Shown here: piece after piece, positions 24,364-36,979 of the stretch
Numbering within the stretch: the first letter of the stretch is position 1
Layout: each line of letters begins with the position of its first letter
Assembly: GCA_964571855.1 (NCBI GenBank)
Contig: CAZNDO010000014.1
Span: 1-64,000 of the forward strand
Reading direction: 5' to 3'
DNA: 64,000 nt
From: CAYYFX01 sp964571855
GTDB lineage: Bacteria; ARS69
Made by a program: the position numbers and the translations under genes
Notes under the pieces: model-generated
What the model was told of the DNA's origin: nothing
The model's input: only the letters and a program-made list of their open reading frames with translations
Database searches by the model: none

Positions 24364-26315
24364 GCGGCGCCTCCGCCCGCGAGCTGCGCGCGTACCCACG
24401 CTTCCGCGCCGCCGGCCACGACGAGTTGCTGCGCCACGTCGCCGAGCGGCAGGAACGCGTACGACGTCCCGTTCACGTGCAAGGTGGACGTGCGGAAGTC
24501 CAGCCGCGCGTTCCAGCCCGTGCGCACCGTGGGCGCGCCGCCGGCCGGGAACGCCGTGCGCAGCGCGTCCACCAGCTCCGGGCACTCCAGGAGCGGGAAA
24601 CCGTTGTTGAAGGCATTGCGCTTGTACGTCTGCGAGAACGTGGCGCCGATCACCAGCGGGATGCCGAAGAAGCGGATGGCCGTGGCCGCCTGCTCGCGGC
24701 TGGAGCCGGAGCCGAAGTTGGACCCGCCCACCAGCAGGTCCCCCTTGCGCGCGATGCGCACGAACTCCGGGTCGTAGTTCTTGAAGACGTGCTGCGCCAT
24801 CTCGTCCGGCGTGAGGTCGTCCTTGTAGGTGACGTCCTTCCCGTAGATGCCGTCCGTGTTCATGTTGTCCTTGGGCAGCCACACCAGCTCGCCCGAGATC
24901 TCCGCGGGGAATCCGGGCAGGATCTCGGTCTCCGCCGCCGCGCGCGGCGCGCGCGCGCCGGGCCGGAGGGACGAGACCAGCGGCTTCTCCGCGAAGGGCC
25001 GGTGCCCCGCGATGCGCCCCGCCACCGCGGACGCCGCCACCACACCGGGGCTGGCCAGGTAGCACTCCGCGTCGCGCGAGCCCATCCGCCCCTTGAAGTT
25101 CCGGTTCGTGGCGGAGATGCCCACCTCGCCGGCTTCCAGCGTGCCGGTGCCGAGCCCGATGCACGGCCCGCAGCCCGGCGGCAGCGGGATGGCGCCGGCG
25201 GACAGCAGATCATCCCACGCGCCCACGCGCTTCGCCTCGGACTCCACCTCGGCCGACGCCGCCGCCAGGTAGAACCGCACGCCCGCCGCCACCTTCTTCC
25301 CCTTCACCACGCGCGCCGCCTCCACCAGGTCCTCCAGGCGGGAGTTCACGCACGAGATGAGATACGCCTTCTGGATGGCGATGCCGCGGCGCTCGATGGC
25401 GGGCAACGGCGCGATGGTCTTCACCTCGTTCGGCCCGGCCACGTGCGGCACCACCGCGCCCAGATCCAGCGTGATGTCCAGCGCGTACTCCGCGTCGTCG
25501 TCCGCGGTCACGCGCTGCGCCACGAGCCGGTCCACCAGCGCCTCCGTGATCCGCGGCGACGCGTCGCCGCGCTTCGCGAAGTGCCGCGCGCGGCCGCGGA
25601 GCCACGCCTCCAGGACGTCGTCGAACGGGAAGATGCCCGCGAGCGCGCCCCACTCCGTGGTCATGTTCGCGATGGTCATGCGCTGGTCCATCGTGAGCGC
25701 GGCCACGCCGGGGCCGGTGAACTCCAGCGCGTGGTTCAGCACCTCGTCCTGCCGGAAGGTGCCGATCAGGGAGATGATCACGTCCTTCCCCACCACGCCG
25801 TCGGCCAGCTTCCCTTCCAGCCGCACGCGCGACACCGGCGGCACCTCCCACCAGGTCTCGCCGGTGGCCCAGATGGCCGCCGCGTCCGTGCGCACCACCG
25901 GCGTCCCCGCCGCCCCGAGCGCGCCGTACAGGTTCGAGTGCGAATCGGACCCCACCACGAAGCTGCCCGGGAGCACGAACCCCTCGGCCGCCATGATCTG
26001 GTGCCCGATCCCGGACTTCGCCGGGTAGAACGCGATCCCCTGCGCCGCCGCGAAGTCCCGGATCTTCGCGTACTTCGCGAGGTTCTCGGGGGACTCGTTC
26101 TGGATGTCGTGGTCGAGCGCGAAGACGGGCTGGCGCGGGTCCTTCACGCGGGACGCCCCGATGGACTTGAACTTCGGGATCACGGCGCCCGTGTTGTCGT
26201 GGGTCATCACGTGCGCGGGGCGGATGCGGACCATGTCCCCGGCGCGGACCTGGCGGTTCGCCGGCCAGCCCACGGCGTAGGCCTGGGTGATCTTCTCCAG
26301 GAGGGTCTGCGGCAT
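24360..26315 (-). CDS. Aconitase-family hydratase, homoaconitase (Lys4)-like
   Basis: This single-chain 4Fe-4S hydratase has 651 residues, shorter than AcnA (about 890). The cluster cysteines are in L-I-S-C-V-N-S-R and G-C-G-P-C-I-G. The swivel domain at the C-terminus contains N-M-N-T-D-G-I-Y-G and G-S-G-S-S-R-E-Q-A. The stretch V-L-N-H-A-L-E-F-T-G followed by I-A-N-M-T-T-E-W-G-A-L is characteristic of fungal homoaconitase Lys4 as I recall it. The substrate may be citrate, homocitrate or a methylated analogue; the citrate-lyase genes that follow suggest citrate or a homologue. The ATG at 26313-26315 starts M-P-Q-T-L-L-E-K-I. Confidence 0.88.
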   Translation of the reverse strand: MPQTLLEKITQAYAVGWPANRQVRAGDMVRIRPAHVMTHDNTGAVIPKFKSIGASRVKDPRQPVFALDHDIQNESPENLAKYAKIRDFAAAQGIAFYPAKSGIGHQIMAAEGFVLPGSFVVGSDSHSNLYGALGAAGTPVVRTDAAAIWATGETWWEVPPVSRVRLEGKLADGVVGKDVIISLIGTFRQDEVLNHALEFTGPGVAALTMDQRMTIANMTTEWGALAGIFPFDDVLEAWLRGRARHFAKRGDASPRITEALVDRLVAQRVTADDDAEYALDITLDLGAVVPHVAGPNEVKTIAPLPAIERRGIAIQKAYLISCVNSRLEDLVEAARVVKGKKVAAGVRFYLAAASAEVESEAKRVGAWDDLLSAGAIPLPPGCGPCIGLGTGTLEAGEVGISATNRNFKGRMGSRDAECYLASPGVVAASAVAGRIAGHRPFAEKPLVSSLRPGARAPRAAAETEILPGFPAEISGELVWLPKDNMNTDGIYGKDVTYKDDLTPDEMAQHVFKNYDPEFVRIARKGDLLVGGSNFGSGSSREQAATAIRFFGIPLVIGATFSQTYKRNAFNNGFPLLECPELVDALRTAFPAGGAPTVRTGWNARLDFRTSTLHVNGTSYAFLPLGDVAQQLVVAGGAEAWVRAQLAGGGAA

Positions 26316-26377
26316 GACGGATGGGCCCCCATGCGGTTCGCGAGTTCCCGGCATTCGCGCCCGCGAAGGTAGCAAGC

Positions 26378-26405
26378 GGGGGGCGCGCCGACAAGCGCGC
26401 CCCCC
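26378..26405 (-). terminator. Hairpin downstream of the thioredoxin-TPR gene
   Basis: A perfect 11-bp stem (26378-26388 with 26395-26405) has a 6-base loop. It lies about 35 bp past the stop at 26439 on the minus strand, and upstream of the hydratase gene. There is no T-run, so it may terminate inefficiently or depend on Rho. Confidence 0.5.
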
Positions 26406-26438
26406 GGCGGAATCCGGCCCTCGGACGGGCGCGGCGGG

Positions 26439-27614
26439 TCAGTTCGTCCGCGTGGCCCGGATCTCCTCGAAGCGCGCGAGCTGCTTCTTGTAGTACTCGC
26501 GGCCCGGGGACTCGGCCACGGCCCGGCGGATCAGCTCCACCGCGTCGTCGCAGTTCCCGCGCGCGTTGCAGATCTCGGCGGCGGTGTCCAGGATGGCCGC
26601 GCGGTCCTCGCCCGGCGGGGCCAGCTCGATCCCGCGCCGCGCCAGCGCCTCGGCCTCCTCCAGGTTCGCGCCGTTCTCGAAGCACCACCACGCGAAGCCG
26701 TTCAGCGCGGAGGCGTCGTCCTTCCAGCCCTCGGGCAGGGACGCGCGCTTCAGCCGCACGGCCTCCGCCTTGTCGCCGGTGACGTACAGCGCGTTGTCGA
26801 TCTGCAGGCTCGCGTGCTCCCGCTGCAGGCCCGGCTCCTCGCTGCCCGCCGTGGCGGCGAGCGCCGGCGCCACGTACGGGGCCACGAGCGCCGGATTCTC
26901 GGCCTTCTGCCCCACCTGCTTCATCTGCCACACGACCTCGAGCAGCTCCTGCGTGGACGCTTTCCCGGAAGCCGTCACCGCGTCCGCGGCCGTGCGCACG
27001 TCGTCCAGCGTGCCGAGGTTCTGCCGGAGGAACCCGCTCGCGACGTAGGCGAAGCGCTTCCCCGCGAGGTGCCGTGAGGCGTCCAGCGCCTGCGCGCGGT
27101 CCAGGTATTTCAGCGCCTCGGCATACTCGCCGCGGGTCTCGTGGTACTCGGCGAAGGCCACGGCGCCGTCCGCGGTGGGCGACTTGTCGAAGCGCGCCAG
27201 CTTGGTCTCGATCGGCGTGAGATCCGAAAGCCCTTCCTGGAGCTCGCCGAGGAAGTACGCCTTCTCGTAGCCCATCCAGCGGTCGCAGGCCACGCCGTCC
27301 GCGTTCATGAGCACGTAGGTTGGGAAGCCCTGGATCCGCTCCGCCTTCGCAAGCTCCACGCCCTCCTTCTCGGCGTCGACCTTGCACAGCACCACGCTCT
27401 CCAGCGCCTTCTGCACCTCGGGATCGGACTCGGCGGCCTTCGTGAACGCTTTGCACGGGCCGCACCACGTGGCGTAGAAGTCCACGAGCAGCGGCTTCTT
27501 CTCCCGCGCCGCGAGCGCGCGGGCCTCCTCGTACGTGAGGGAGTCCGCCACGGCGGGTCCGGCGGCGCCGGCGACGAGCAGGCCGGCGAGGGCGAGTGGC
27601 AGCGCGATTCGCAT
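26439..27614 (-). CDS. Exported thioredoxin-fold protein with helical/TPR C-terminus
   Basis: The 391-residue product has a signal peptide (residues 1-23, A-V-A cleavage site). A thioredoxin domain covers about residues 25-130 with the redox motif W-C-G-P-C at 50-54 and a cis-proline loop G-F-P-T-Y. The rest is alpha-helical with TPR-like repeats (Y-A-E-A-L-K-Y-L-D-R-A-Q; N-L-E-E-A-E-A-L-A-R-R-G-I-E-L; C-D-D-A-V-E-L-I-R-R-A). It probably reduces or shuffles disulphides in the periplasm on partner proteins. The ATG at 27612-27614 follows AGGAAGG. It is 104 bp downstream of the GNAT gene on the same strand. Confidence 0.88.
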   Translation of the reverse strand: MRIALPLALAGLLVAGAAGPAVADSLTYEEARALAAREKKPLLVDFYATWCGPCKAFTKAAESDPEVQKALESVVLCKVDAEKEGVELAKAERIQGFPTYVLMNADGVACDRWMGYEKAYFLGELQEGLSDLTPIETKLARFDKSPTADGAVAFAEYHETRGEYAEALKYLDRAQALDASRHLAGKRFAYVASGFLRQNLGTLDDVRTAADAVTASGKASTQELLEVVWQMKQVGQKAENPALVAPYVAPALAATAGSEEPGLQREHASLQIDNALYVTGDKAEAVRLKRASLPEGWKDDASALNGFAWWCFENGANLEEAEALARRGIELAPPGEDRAAILDTAAEICNARGNCDDAVELIRRAVAESPGREYYKKQLARFEEIRATRTN

Positions 27615-27718
27615 GACGTTCCTTCCTGGGGAGCGGGTTCGATGCCGGGGATGTCGGCGAGACCGTTCCATGCTCGCCGATCGCCGCACCCGGGGACCAG
27701 CGAAAAGGGGCCGGCGGC

Positions 27719-28483
27719 TCACTCGGGCGCCCGGCGGTAGGTGTAGGCGTAGGCCGTGCGGAAGCCCAGGGTGGCGTACAGGGCGAGGGCGGGCGCGTTG
27801 TCGTCCTGGACCTGGAGGTAGGTCCGCCGCGCTCCGGCGTCCTGGCCCCAGGCGAGAAGCGCCGCGACCAGCCGGCGCCCCCACCCCGCGCGGCGGGCCG
27901 CGGGGTCGGTGACGAGGTCGAAGAGCCCCACCCAGCCCGAGTCCGCCACGGCCAAGCCCACCGCGCGGGGCGTCCCGTCGCCGACGGTCACGAAGGCGCA
28001 CGGCCGCGGGACCCGGCGCAGGATCTCCCGGTGGACCTCCAGTTCGGCGCCCTCCAGGGATCGCCACGCGGCGAAGGCGGCCACCCACGCGTCGCCGGCC
28101 GTGGCCTCCACGCGGAGGAGTCCGGCCGGCGGGCCCGGGCCGCGGAGCGCCGCCGCCGCGTCCCCGTCCAGGTCCGCCACCTGCACCAGGGCCCCGGCCT
28201 CGCGCCCCCAGCCGGCGGCGGCCAGCCGCGCCTCGAGCCCGTCGGGCCGCGACGCCGGCGTCAGGTACGCCCGGAGCGGAAGCTCCCGCGCGGCGAACCA
28301 GCCGCGCGCGTGCTCCAGGGCCGCGGCCGGGTCGGACACGTCCCCGTCCGCATGGATGGAGTTCAGCCGCCGGGTGACGCCCCGGGCGGCCCGCAGGATC
28401 CACCCCTCCAGCCGCGCCTCCTCGAGCGCGGGCCAGGCGCGCCGCGCGCGGGGCTCCAGGGCGCGCACGAGTTCCGCGGACAT
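27719..28483 (-). CDS. GNAT-family N-acetyltransferase
   Basis: This protein has 254 residues. The N-terminal half (W-I-L-R-A-A-R-G-V-T-R-R-L-N-S) is a degenerate acetyltransferase-like region, as in the family annotated with a duplicated GNAT fold. The C-terminal half carries the acetyl-CoA pyrophosphate loop R-R-A-G-W-G-R-R-L after the D-L-V-T-D-P strand, then N-A-P-A-L-A-L-Y-A-T-L-G-F-R. The acceptor is unknown. The ATG at 28481-28483 begins M-S-A-E-L-V-R. Confidence 0.85.
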   Translation of the reverse strand: MSAELVRALEPRARRAWPALEEARLEGWILRAARGVTRRLNSIHADGDVSDPAAALEHARGWFAARELPLRAYLTPASRPDGLEARLAAAGWGREAGALVQVADLDGDAAAALRGPGPPAGLLRVEATAGDAWVAAFAAWRSLEGAELEVHREILRRVPRPCAFVTVGDGTPRAVGLAVADSGWVGLFDLVTDPAARRAGWGRRLVAALLAWGQDAGARRTYLQVQDDNAPALALYATLGFRTAYAYTYRRAPE

Positions 28484-28498
28484 GGGCGCACAATGACG

Positions 28499-28539
28499 CC
28501 GGGGGGCCGGGCGCGCAAGGCGCGCCGCGTGCCCCCCGG
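28499..28539 (-). terminator. GC-rich hairpin downstream of the exported hypothetical gene
   Basis: A 9-bp outer stem (28499-28507 with 28531-28539, CCGGGGGGC and its complement) encloses a second inverted pair centred on AAG at 28517-28519. It lies about 24 bp after the stop at 28564 on the minus strand and before the GNAT start. No T-tract follows. Confidence 0.5.
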
Positions 28540-28563
28540 TCGGTGCCGCCCGGCGGTGTGCGA

Positions 28564-29220
28564 TCAGGACTCGCTCACCTGGATCCGGCTCACCATCGTC
28601 TTCTCGTCGATGGAGCCGGCGGTGTAGGCCCGCAGGTCGCTCATCTTCGCCTTGAGCGTGAGACCGCTCATGTCGTTGTCGTCGAAGTAATCCGCGCGCT
28701 CCAGGTCCACTTCGACCGTCAGGTACTCGTTGTCCGGGACCGCAGTGAGCAGGTCGCCGAAGTCCATCATGGCCTCGATGAGCTCCGCCTTCCCGCGGCC
28801 GTACAGCCGCTCGTCGCGCTTGGCGTGGCGTTCGCGCATCTTGCTGACGCGCTCCTTGCGGTCGGCCTTGTCCTCGTCGTCCCACTCGTCCCAGTCGTCC
28901 TTGTCGATGATGATGACGCGGTCGTCGTCCCACCAGCTGTTCTTCCACCACTTCGAGCCGCCCCACCGGGTGCCGCCGACCAGCGACGCGTCCGTGCGGA
29001 ACCGGGCCCCCTCGCCGGAGCGGTACCGCCCGCGCGTCTCGTGCTGCCCCTGGACCAGCCAGTTCGGGCTCTCGACGTACACGTCGTCCAGCACCCGCTC
29101 GAAGACCTCCACCTGCCGATCGATCTTGTCACTCGGCCCCGCCGCCGCCGACCCGGCCCACGCCAGGACCATCGTCGCCGCGACGGCCAACCCCGCCGCA
29201 CTCATCCGTCCCGCTGCCAT
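28564..29220 (-). CDS. Exported protein of unknown function
   Basis: The product has 218 residues. A signal peptide (about 1-28, ending A-G-S-A-A-A-G) is followed by a mixed region and an unusual acidic/aromatic block near residues 95-130 (K-W-W-K-N-S-W-W-D-D-D and D-K-D-D-W-D-E-W-D-D-E-D), then a charged coiled stretch and a C-terminal region with beta-strand character. I do not recognise the family. Acidic Asp-rich blocks may bind cations. The ATG at 29218-29220 has GGAGG upstream; an earlier ATG in frame would add a segment without signal-peptide character. It is apparently monocistronic, ending at a hairpin. Confidence 0.75.
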   Translation of the reverse strand: MAAGRMSAAGLAVAATMVLAWAGSAAAGPSDKIDRQVEVFERVLDDVYVESPNWLVQGQHETRGRYRSGEGARFRTDASLVGGTRWGGSKWWKNSWWDDDRVIIIDKDDWDEWDDEDKADRKERVSKMRERHAKRDERLYGRGKAELIEAMMDFGDLLTAVPDNEYLTVEVDLERADYFDDNDMSGLTLKAKMSDLRAYTAGSIDEKTMVSRIQVSES

Positions 29221-29509
29221 CGCTTCCTCCTTGGGGATGGGTCTCCCGGGGTCGTCCCGGGCTTCGGGGGTAGGACGGAAACGGGCGGGGGGGCGTTCAA
29301 GGGGAGGTGAGGGCAAGGCGCGGCCTCGCAGAGGTCACCGGATGGTAGGCGCGGAGGGAGCCACCCGGGCGGGAACGGATCGACACAGGCTGAGGCGGTG
29401 GGACCCGAACCCGAGAAGACCGTGTCCTAACTGACGGTGGCGCCGGACGTTACGTCTCGATTGTCCTGCGGCGCATCGACTTACGAGGCAATGCCCAGTC
29501 TGCGGGCGC

Positions 29510-31063
29510 GTGCAGCTGTTGGCGCGCGCTGCCAGCAGTCGTGGAGATATGGTGGAGACGCGTCTTCCCCAATCTGCGAGGATTCAGACCCTTCTCTCGG
29601 AGGTTGCGTGCGCTGTGGCCCCATCGAAGAGCATCGCGTCCATTGGCTTCGAACTGCCCGGCGGTCTCGCTACGTGCGTAGCCCTTTCCTCGAAGACCTC
29701 GCTGCTTGACTATGACGCAATCCTCTTTCGCCCCGACATTTCGAAGTACACCGTGGGCGACGAGCACGAAGGGCGGACGGCGGTCACGGATCGCTATTCC
29801 ACAGTACTACGCGAAGCGGCGGACCACTGGTCACGAGAACTCGTGAGTGCGCTAGAGGCGGGCAAGACGGTCGTGGTCTTTCTTCCGCCAGTTGAGTCGG
29901 TGTGGGTTGCTACCGGCACCCGTGACTACTCTGGGACGGGAAAGAACCGCAGAACGATCCGACACGTAGGGCCGTTCGACAACTACGCCCTGATCCCGTT
30001 CCCAGTGAAGCCCGTCTCGGCTGAGGGTCATGTGATGCGACTGACGAGCACTGGATCACTCCTGGCGCACTTCTGGGAGTCTGTGGGGGCGGATTGCCAC
30101 TACAAGGTGCTCATTGAGGGGCCGGTCACGCAGCCGCTCCTCGTGACCAAGTCGGCAGAGAAGGTGGTCGGTGCACTCGTGCGAACGAAGGGCTCGGACG
30201 GCACTCTACTGCTCCTACCAGACCTCGACTTCGAGCGACGGTCCTTCACGACCACTAACAAGGATGGCGAGCTCGTGTGGTCGCGTGAAGGCAGCGCATT
30301 TGGTGGCCGTGTCCGAGAGGCAGTGCTGCGCATCGACGCAGAACTACGCGGTCGCGCAGCGACGACGCCACCTCCCGACTGGGCAGATGCCGAAGAGTTC
30401 AGCCTTCCACAAGAGACGGTACTCCGAAGCAGGTTGCTTGAGGTGGACGCCCGCGTAGCTGACCTGCGCGCGGAGCAGCAGGCCCTCCGGGAAGGCCTCG
30501 TGAGCGAGGGGGTTCTCCGCGGGTTGCTCTATGAGCAGGGCACGCCGCTGGAAATCGCCATTCGCCAGGCTCTGGATCTTCTCGGCTTCAAGACGAGCTC
30601 GTATCGCGATCCAGAATCAGAGTTTGATGTCGTGTTTGAGTGTGACGAGGGTCGCTTCCTTGGAGAAGCCGAGGGGCGCGACTCCAAGCCGATTGGGATC
30701 GACAAGCTCCGGCAGCTCCAGATGAACATCATGGAGGACTTCAGGCGCGACGATGTCTCGGAGATGGCGTGCGGGATCTTGTTTGGGAACGGCGCTCGCT
30801 TGAAGCCACTGGGCGATCGGCCAAGCACCTTCACCGACAAGGTGTGCTCTGCCGCCAAGTCGTCGGGCGTGATTCTCGTACGCACGCCGGATCTGTTCTG
30901 GGTTGCGCGCTATTTGTCAGGCGCCAATGACCCGGCCTTTGCAAAGCGATGTCGGGAGGCTCTGTTCGCAAGCAAGGGTCGTGTCGTAGCATTTCCCGCC
31001 CCGCCGGAGATACCCGAAGGCGACGTGAGCACTGAGAGTCGCACGACACCTCCGCGTTCCTAA
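29510..31063 (+). CDS. Unrecognised protein with PD-(D/E)XK-nuclease-like C-terminus; foreign composition
   Basis: This product has up to 517 residues. The first 300 are not recognised. A short coiled coil covers about 308-335, and a compact domain follows with G-F-K-T-S-S-Y, E371-F-D373-V-V-F, then F-L-G-E386-A-E388-G-R. That order (helix, Asp on a strand, E-x-E/K on the next strand, Gly-Arg) resembles the restriction-endonuclease-like fold. Codon use differs sharply from all neighbours, with many A/T third positions, so recent transfer is likely. The frame opens at GTG 29510; ATG 29549 is an alternative with GGAG only two bases away. It stands alone, with no methylase or helicase beside it. 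A defence role is a guess. Confidence 0.75.
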   Translation: MQLLARAASSRGDMVETRLPQSARIQTLLSEVACAVAPSKSIASIGFELPGGLATCVALSSKTSLLDYDAILFRPDISKYTVGDEHEGRTAVTDRYSTVLREAADHWSRELVSALEAGKTVVVFLPPVESVWVATGTRDYSGTGKNRRTIRHVGPFDNYALIPFPVKPVSAEGHVMRLTSTGSLLAHFWESVGADCHYKVLIEGPVTQPLLVTKSAEKVVGALVRTKGSDGTLLLLPDLDFERRSFTTTNKDGELVWSREGSAFGGRVREAVLRIDAELRGRAATTPPPDWADAEEFSLPQETVLRSRLLEVDARVADLRAEQQALREGLVSEGVLRGLLYEQGTPLEIAIRQALDLLGFKTSSYRDPESEFDVVFECDEGRFLGEAEGRDSKPIGIDKLRQLQMNIMEDFRRDDVSEMACGILFGNGARLKPLGDRPSTFTDKVCSAAKSSGVILVRTPDLFWVARYLSGANDPAFAKRCREALFASKGRVVAFPAPPEIPEGDVSTESRTTPPRS

Positions 31064-31287
31064 CGGCATCGACTTCAGGCGGGTTCATAGGGAGTGGCAC
31101 GTGAGCCTGTTTGGACTGCTGATGTGACCCCTATTTCGTGAGACACATCTCGGTTGAACCGTCCCGAGTCCTGGGACACTCCGTGGCTTGCGTGCGGACA
31201 ACCACCGGGGGGGGCAGGGGGGGCGACCCTTCCCCCCGCTCCGAAGCAGCCGGGTGGCCAGTCCCCGCCCTTCGCACCGCGCCCCCC
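31064..31287. other. Non-coding gap with no recognised element
   Basis: The first 110 bases share the lower GC content of the foreign gene, and the remainder returns to very GC-rich sequence with poly-G and poly-C runs. I see no tRNA, terminator or transposon end that I can support. It probably contains the right junction of the acquired segment. Confidence 0.5.
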
Positions 31288-32370
31288 TCAGAAGAACCGC
31301 TTCACCACCCCGAGAATCCCCTGCTTCCACGGCACCCGGTGCGACACCCCCGACGCCCCCTCGAACGTGTGCATGTGGGCCAGGTACCACTCGAAGTTTC
31401 GCAAGAGCGCGTCCTTGTTCGAGAACTTCGGCGTGAAGCCCAGCACGCGCTCGGCCTTCTCGATGGAGACGAACGAATCCTCGCACGCGGTCTCGTACAC
31501 CCACTTGTACAGCGGCGACAGCTTCAACGCCTCCAGCACGCGCAGCGCCTGGATCACCGGCCACGCCGGGAACGGCACGATCCTCTTCCCGAAGCCCGCG
31601 CGGTCCAGCACGGCCTGCCAGTCCTCGCGCATCGTGGTGAACTGCTTCGCCCCGATGTTGAAGACGTCGTCGCAGACTTCCGGCGGCAGCGTGAGGCACA
31701 GCCGGATGGACTCGCACAGGTCCTGCACGTCCAGGAGCTGGTAGCGGTTCTTCCCGCTCCCGATCATGGGGAAGCCCTTCCCGTCCTTCGCCCAGTCGTA
31801 CAGGAGCGCGAACACGCCCAGCCGCTCCGGACCGATGAAGGACTTCGGCCGCACGATCGGCACGCACATGCCCTTCGCGCGGAACGAGGCGCACACCTCC
31901 TCCGCCTCCACCTTCGCCTCGCCGTACGGGCCCACCCCGTGCAGGCGGTCCGTCTCCAGGAGCGGGTGGTGGTCCGGGATGCCGTACACCGCGGTCGACG
32001 ACACGTGCACCGCGCGCTTCACGCCGGCGGCGTGCGCCGCCTCGAAGACGTTGCGCGTGCCCTCGATATCCGTGGTGTAGATGTCCTCGCGCGAGTACAG
32101 GGGCAGCGCGGCCGCGCAGTGCACCACCGCGGCGGCCCCGCGCATCGCGTCGTCGCAGGCGGCGCGGTCCCGGATGTCCCCGGTCACCACGCGGATGCGG
32201 TCCTTCGCGTCCGGGTAGTCGAACGGCGCCACGTCCAGGGACGTGACGGCGAAGCCGTGGTCGAGCAGGTAGCGGACGAGGTTGATCCCCAGGAACCCCG
32301 CGCCCCCGGTGACGAGGACGCGCGGGGCGGACGATGCCGGCGACGCTTCGGACGACGATTCGACGTGCAT
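31288..32370 (-). CDS. NAD-dependent epimerase/dehydratase (extended SDR)
   Basis: The 360-residue protein has a Rossmann fold with V-L-V-T-G-G-A-G-F-L-G near residue 18 and D-I-R-D at the adenine-binding position. The catalytic Y-x3-K is Y-G-E-A-K, preceded by the S-S-T-A-V-Y-G strand with the active-site Ser/Thr. Such enzymes epimerise, dehydrate or reduce nucleotide sugars or steroid-like substrates; the exact reaction cannot be read. The ATG is 6 bases after the carB stop, so it is likely the third gene of the carA-carB transcript, which is an unusual partner for pyrimidine/arginine synthesis. Confidence 0.88.
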   Translation of the reverse strand: MHVESSSEASPASSAPRVLVTGGAGFLGINLVRYLLDHGFAVTSLDVAPFDYPDAKDRIRVVTGDIRDRAACDDAMRGAAAVVHCAAALPLYSREDIYTTDIEGTRNVFEAAHAAGVKRAVHVSSTAVYGIPDHHPLLETDRLHGVGPYGEAKVEAEEVCASFRAKGMCVPIVRPKSFIGPERLGVFALLYDWAKDGKGFPMIGSGKNRYQLLDVQDLCESIRLCLTLPPEVCDDVFNIGAKQFTTMREDWQAVLDRAGFGKRIVPFPAWPVIQALRVLEALKLSPLYKWVYETACEDSFVSIEKAERVLGFTPKFSNKDALLRNFEWYLAHMHTFEGASGVSHRVPWKQGILGVVKRFF

Positions 32371-32376
32371 GGACGT

Positions 32377-35789
<3,413 letters not shown>

Positions 35790-35790
<1 letters not shown>

Positions 35791-36932
35791 CAGGCGGCGC
35801 CCCCGGCCGCGTCCAGGAACTCGTCCCAGAGGTACGCGGCGTCGTGCGGGCCGGGCGCGGCTTCCGGGTGGTACTGCACGGAGTACAGCTTCAGCGCGCG
35901 GTGCCGCATGCCCTGCACGGTGCCGTCGAAGAGGCTCTTGTGCGTGATCTCGAAGCCGGCGGCCAGCGCGGACGCCTCGTCCACGGCGTAGTTGTGGTTC
36001 TGCGACGTGATCTCGATGCGCCCGCTCGCCAGGTTCTGCACCGGGTGGTTCGCGCCGTGGTGCCCGAACTTGAGCTTGTACGTGGACGCGCCCGCGGCCA
36101 GCGCGAGGAGCTGGTGCCCGAGGCAGATCCCGAGGATGGGCAGCTTCCCGGCCAGCGCCTTGAGCGTCTGCACCACGTAGTCCGTGGTCCGGGGATCGCC
36201 GGGACCGTTCGACACCAGGAGACCCTGGACGCCCGCGTGGAGGATCTCGTCCGCCGGCGTGTCCGCGGGGAACACGACCGGGCGCACGCCGCGCTCCCCG
36301 AGCCGCCGCAGGATGTTCCGCTTCGCGCCGCAGTCCAGCACGGCGAGCGCCATGCCGGGGCGCGGGACGGCGTTCTCGTCCTCGAGCAGCGCATTGTCCC
36401 CTTCGCCGTGCCACGCGAAGGACCGCGCGGGCATCACGGCGCGCACGGTGTCCTCGTCCTGCATCGGCGGCACCGCGCGGGCGGCGGCCACGAGCGCCTC
36501 CCGGTCCCGGCCCGCCAGCGCCGCCCCGCTCACGATCACGCCGCGCAGGCAGCCCTTCTCCCGGAGGAGCCGGGTGAGCGCGCGCGTGTCGATCCCGTCG
36601 ATCCCGGGGATCCCGTGCCGCTCCAGGTAGTCCTGCAGCGTGCTGCGCGCGCGCCAGCTGGAGGGGCGCCGCGTGAACGCCCGCGCGATGAAGCCGCGCA
36701 CGTGCGGCCGGGCGGACTCGGGGTCGTCGTCATTCACGCCCGTGTTGCCGATGTGCGGGTAGGTCATGGCCACGAGCTGGCCGTGGTACGAAGGATCCGT
36801 GAGGACCTCCTGGTACCCGGTCATCGCCGTGTGGAACACCACCTCGCCGCCGATCTCGCCGGCGGCGCCGAACGCCTCGCCCTCGAAGACGGACCCGTCC
36901 TCCAGGGCGAGCACGGCGCGGGACGCTTCCAT
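35790..36932 (-). CDS. carA: Carbamoyl-phosphate synthase small subunit (glutaminase)
   Basis: This gene encodes 380 residues. It hydrolyses glutamine and channels ammonia to CarB. The N-terminal CPSase small-subunit domain has G-E-V-V-F-H-T-A-M-T-G-Y-Q-E. The class I amidotransferase domain shows the nucleophile in G-I-C-L-G-H-Q and the H/E pair in V-Q-Y-H-P-E-A. It is first in the carA-carB-epimerase unit. A good promoter (TTGACC-N17-TAGCCT) lies about 47 bases before the ATG, and a perfect 12-bp-arm inverted repeat sits just upstream of that promoter. Confidence 0.97.
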
Positions 36933-36979
36933 GGGGCTCTCCGGAGGATGGGCGGGTGGGTTGCAGTTCCGGAACGTGG

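Noticed and set aside
29395..29445. tRNA-like 3' half on the minus strand (T-arm-like GGGTTCGGGTCCCACC)
   Set aside because: No acceptor stem, anticodon loop or proper TTCRA loop can be assembled around it. At most it is a decayed tRNA remnant at the edge of the acquired segment.
29420..31185. Inverted GTGTCC/GGACAC hexamers flanking the foreign gene as transposon ends
   Set aside because: Only 6-7 bases match, spacing to the gene is arbitrary, and no transposase or target duplication is present.
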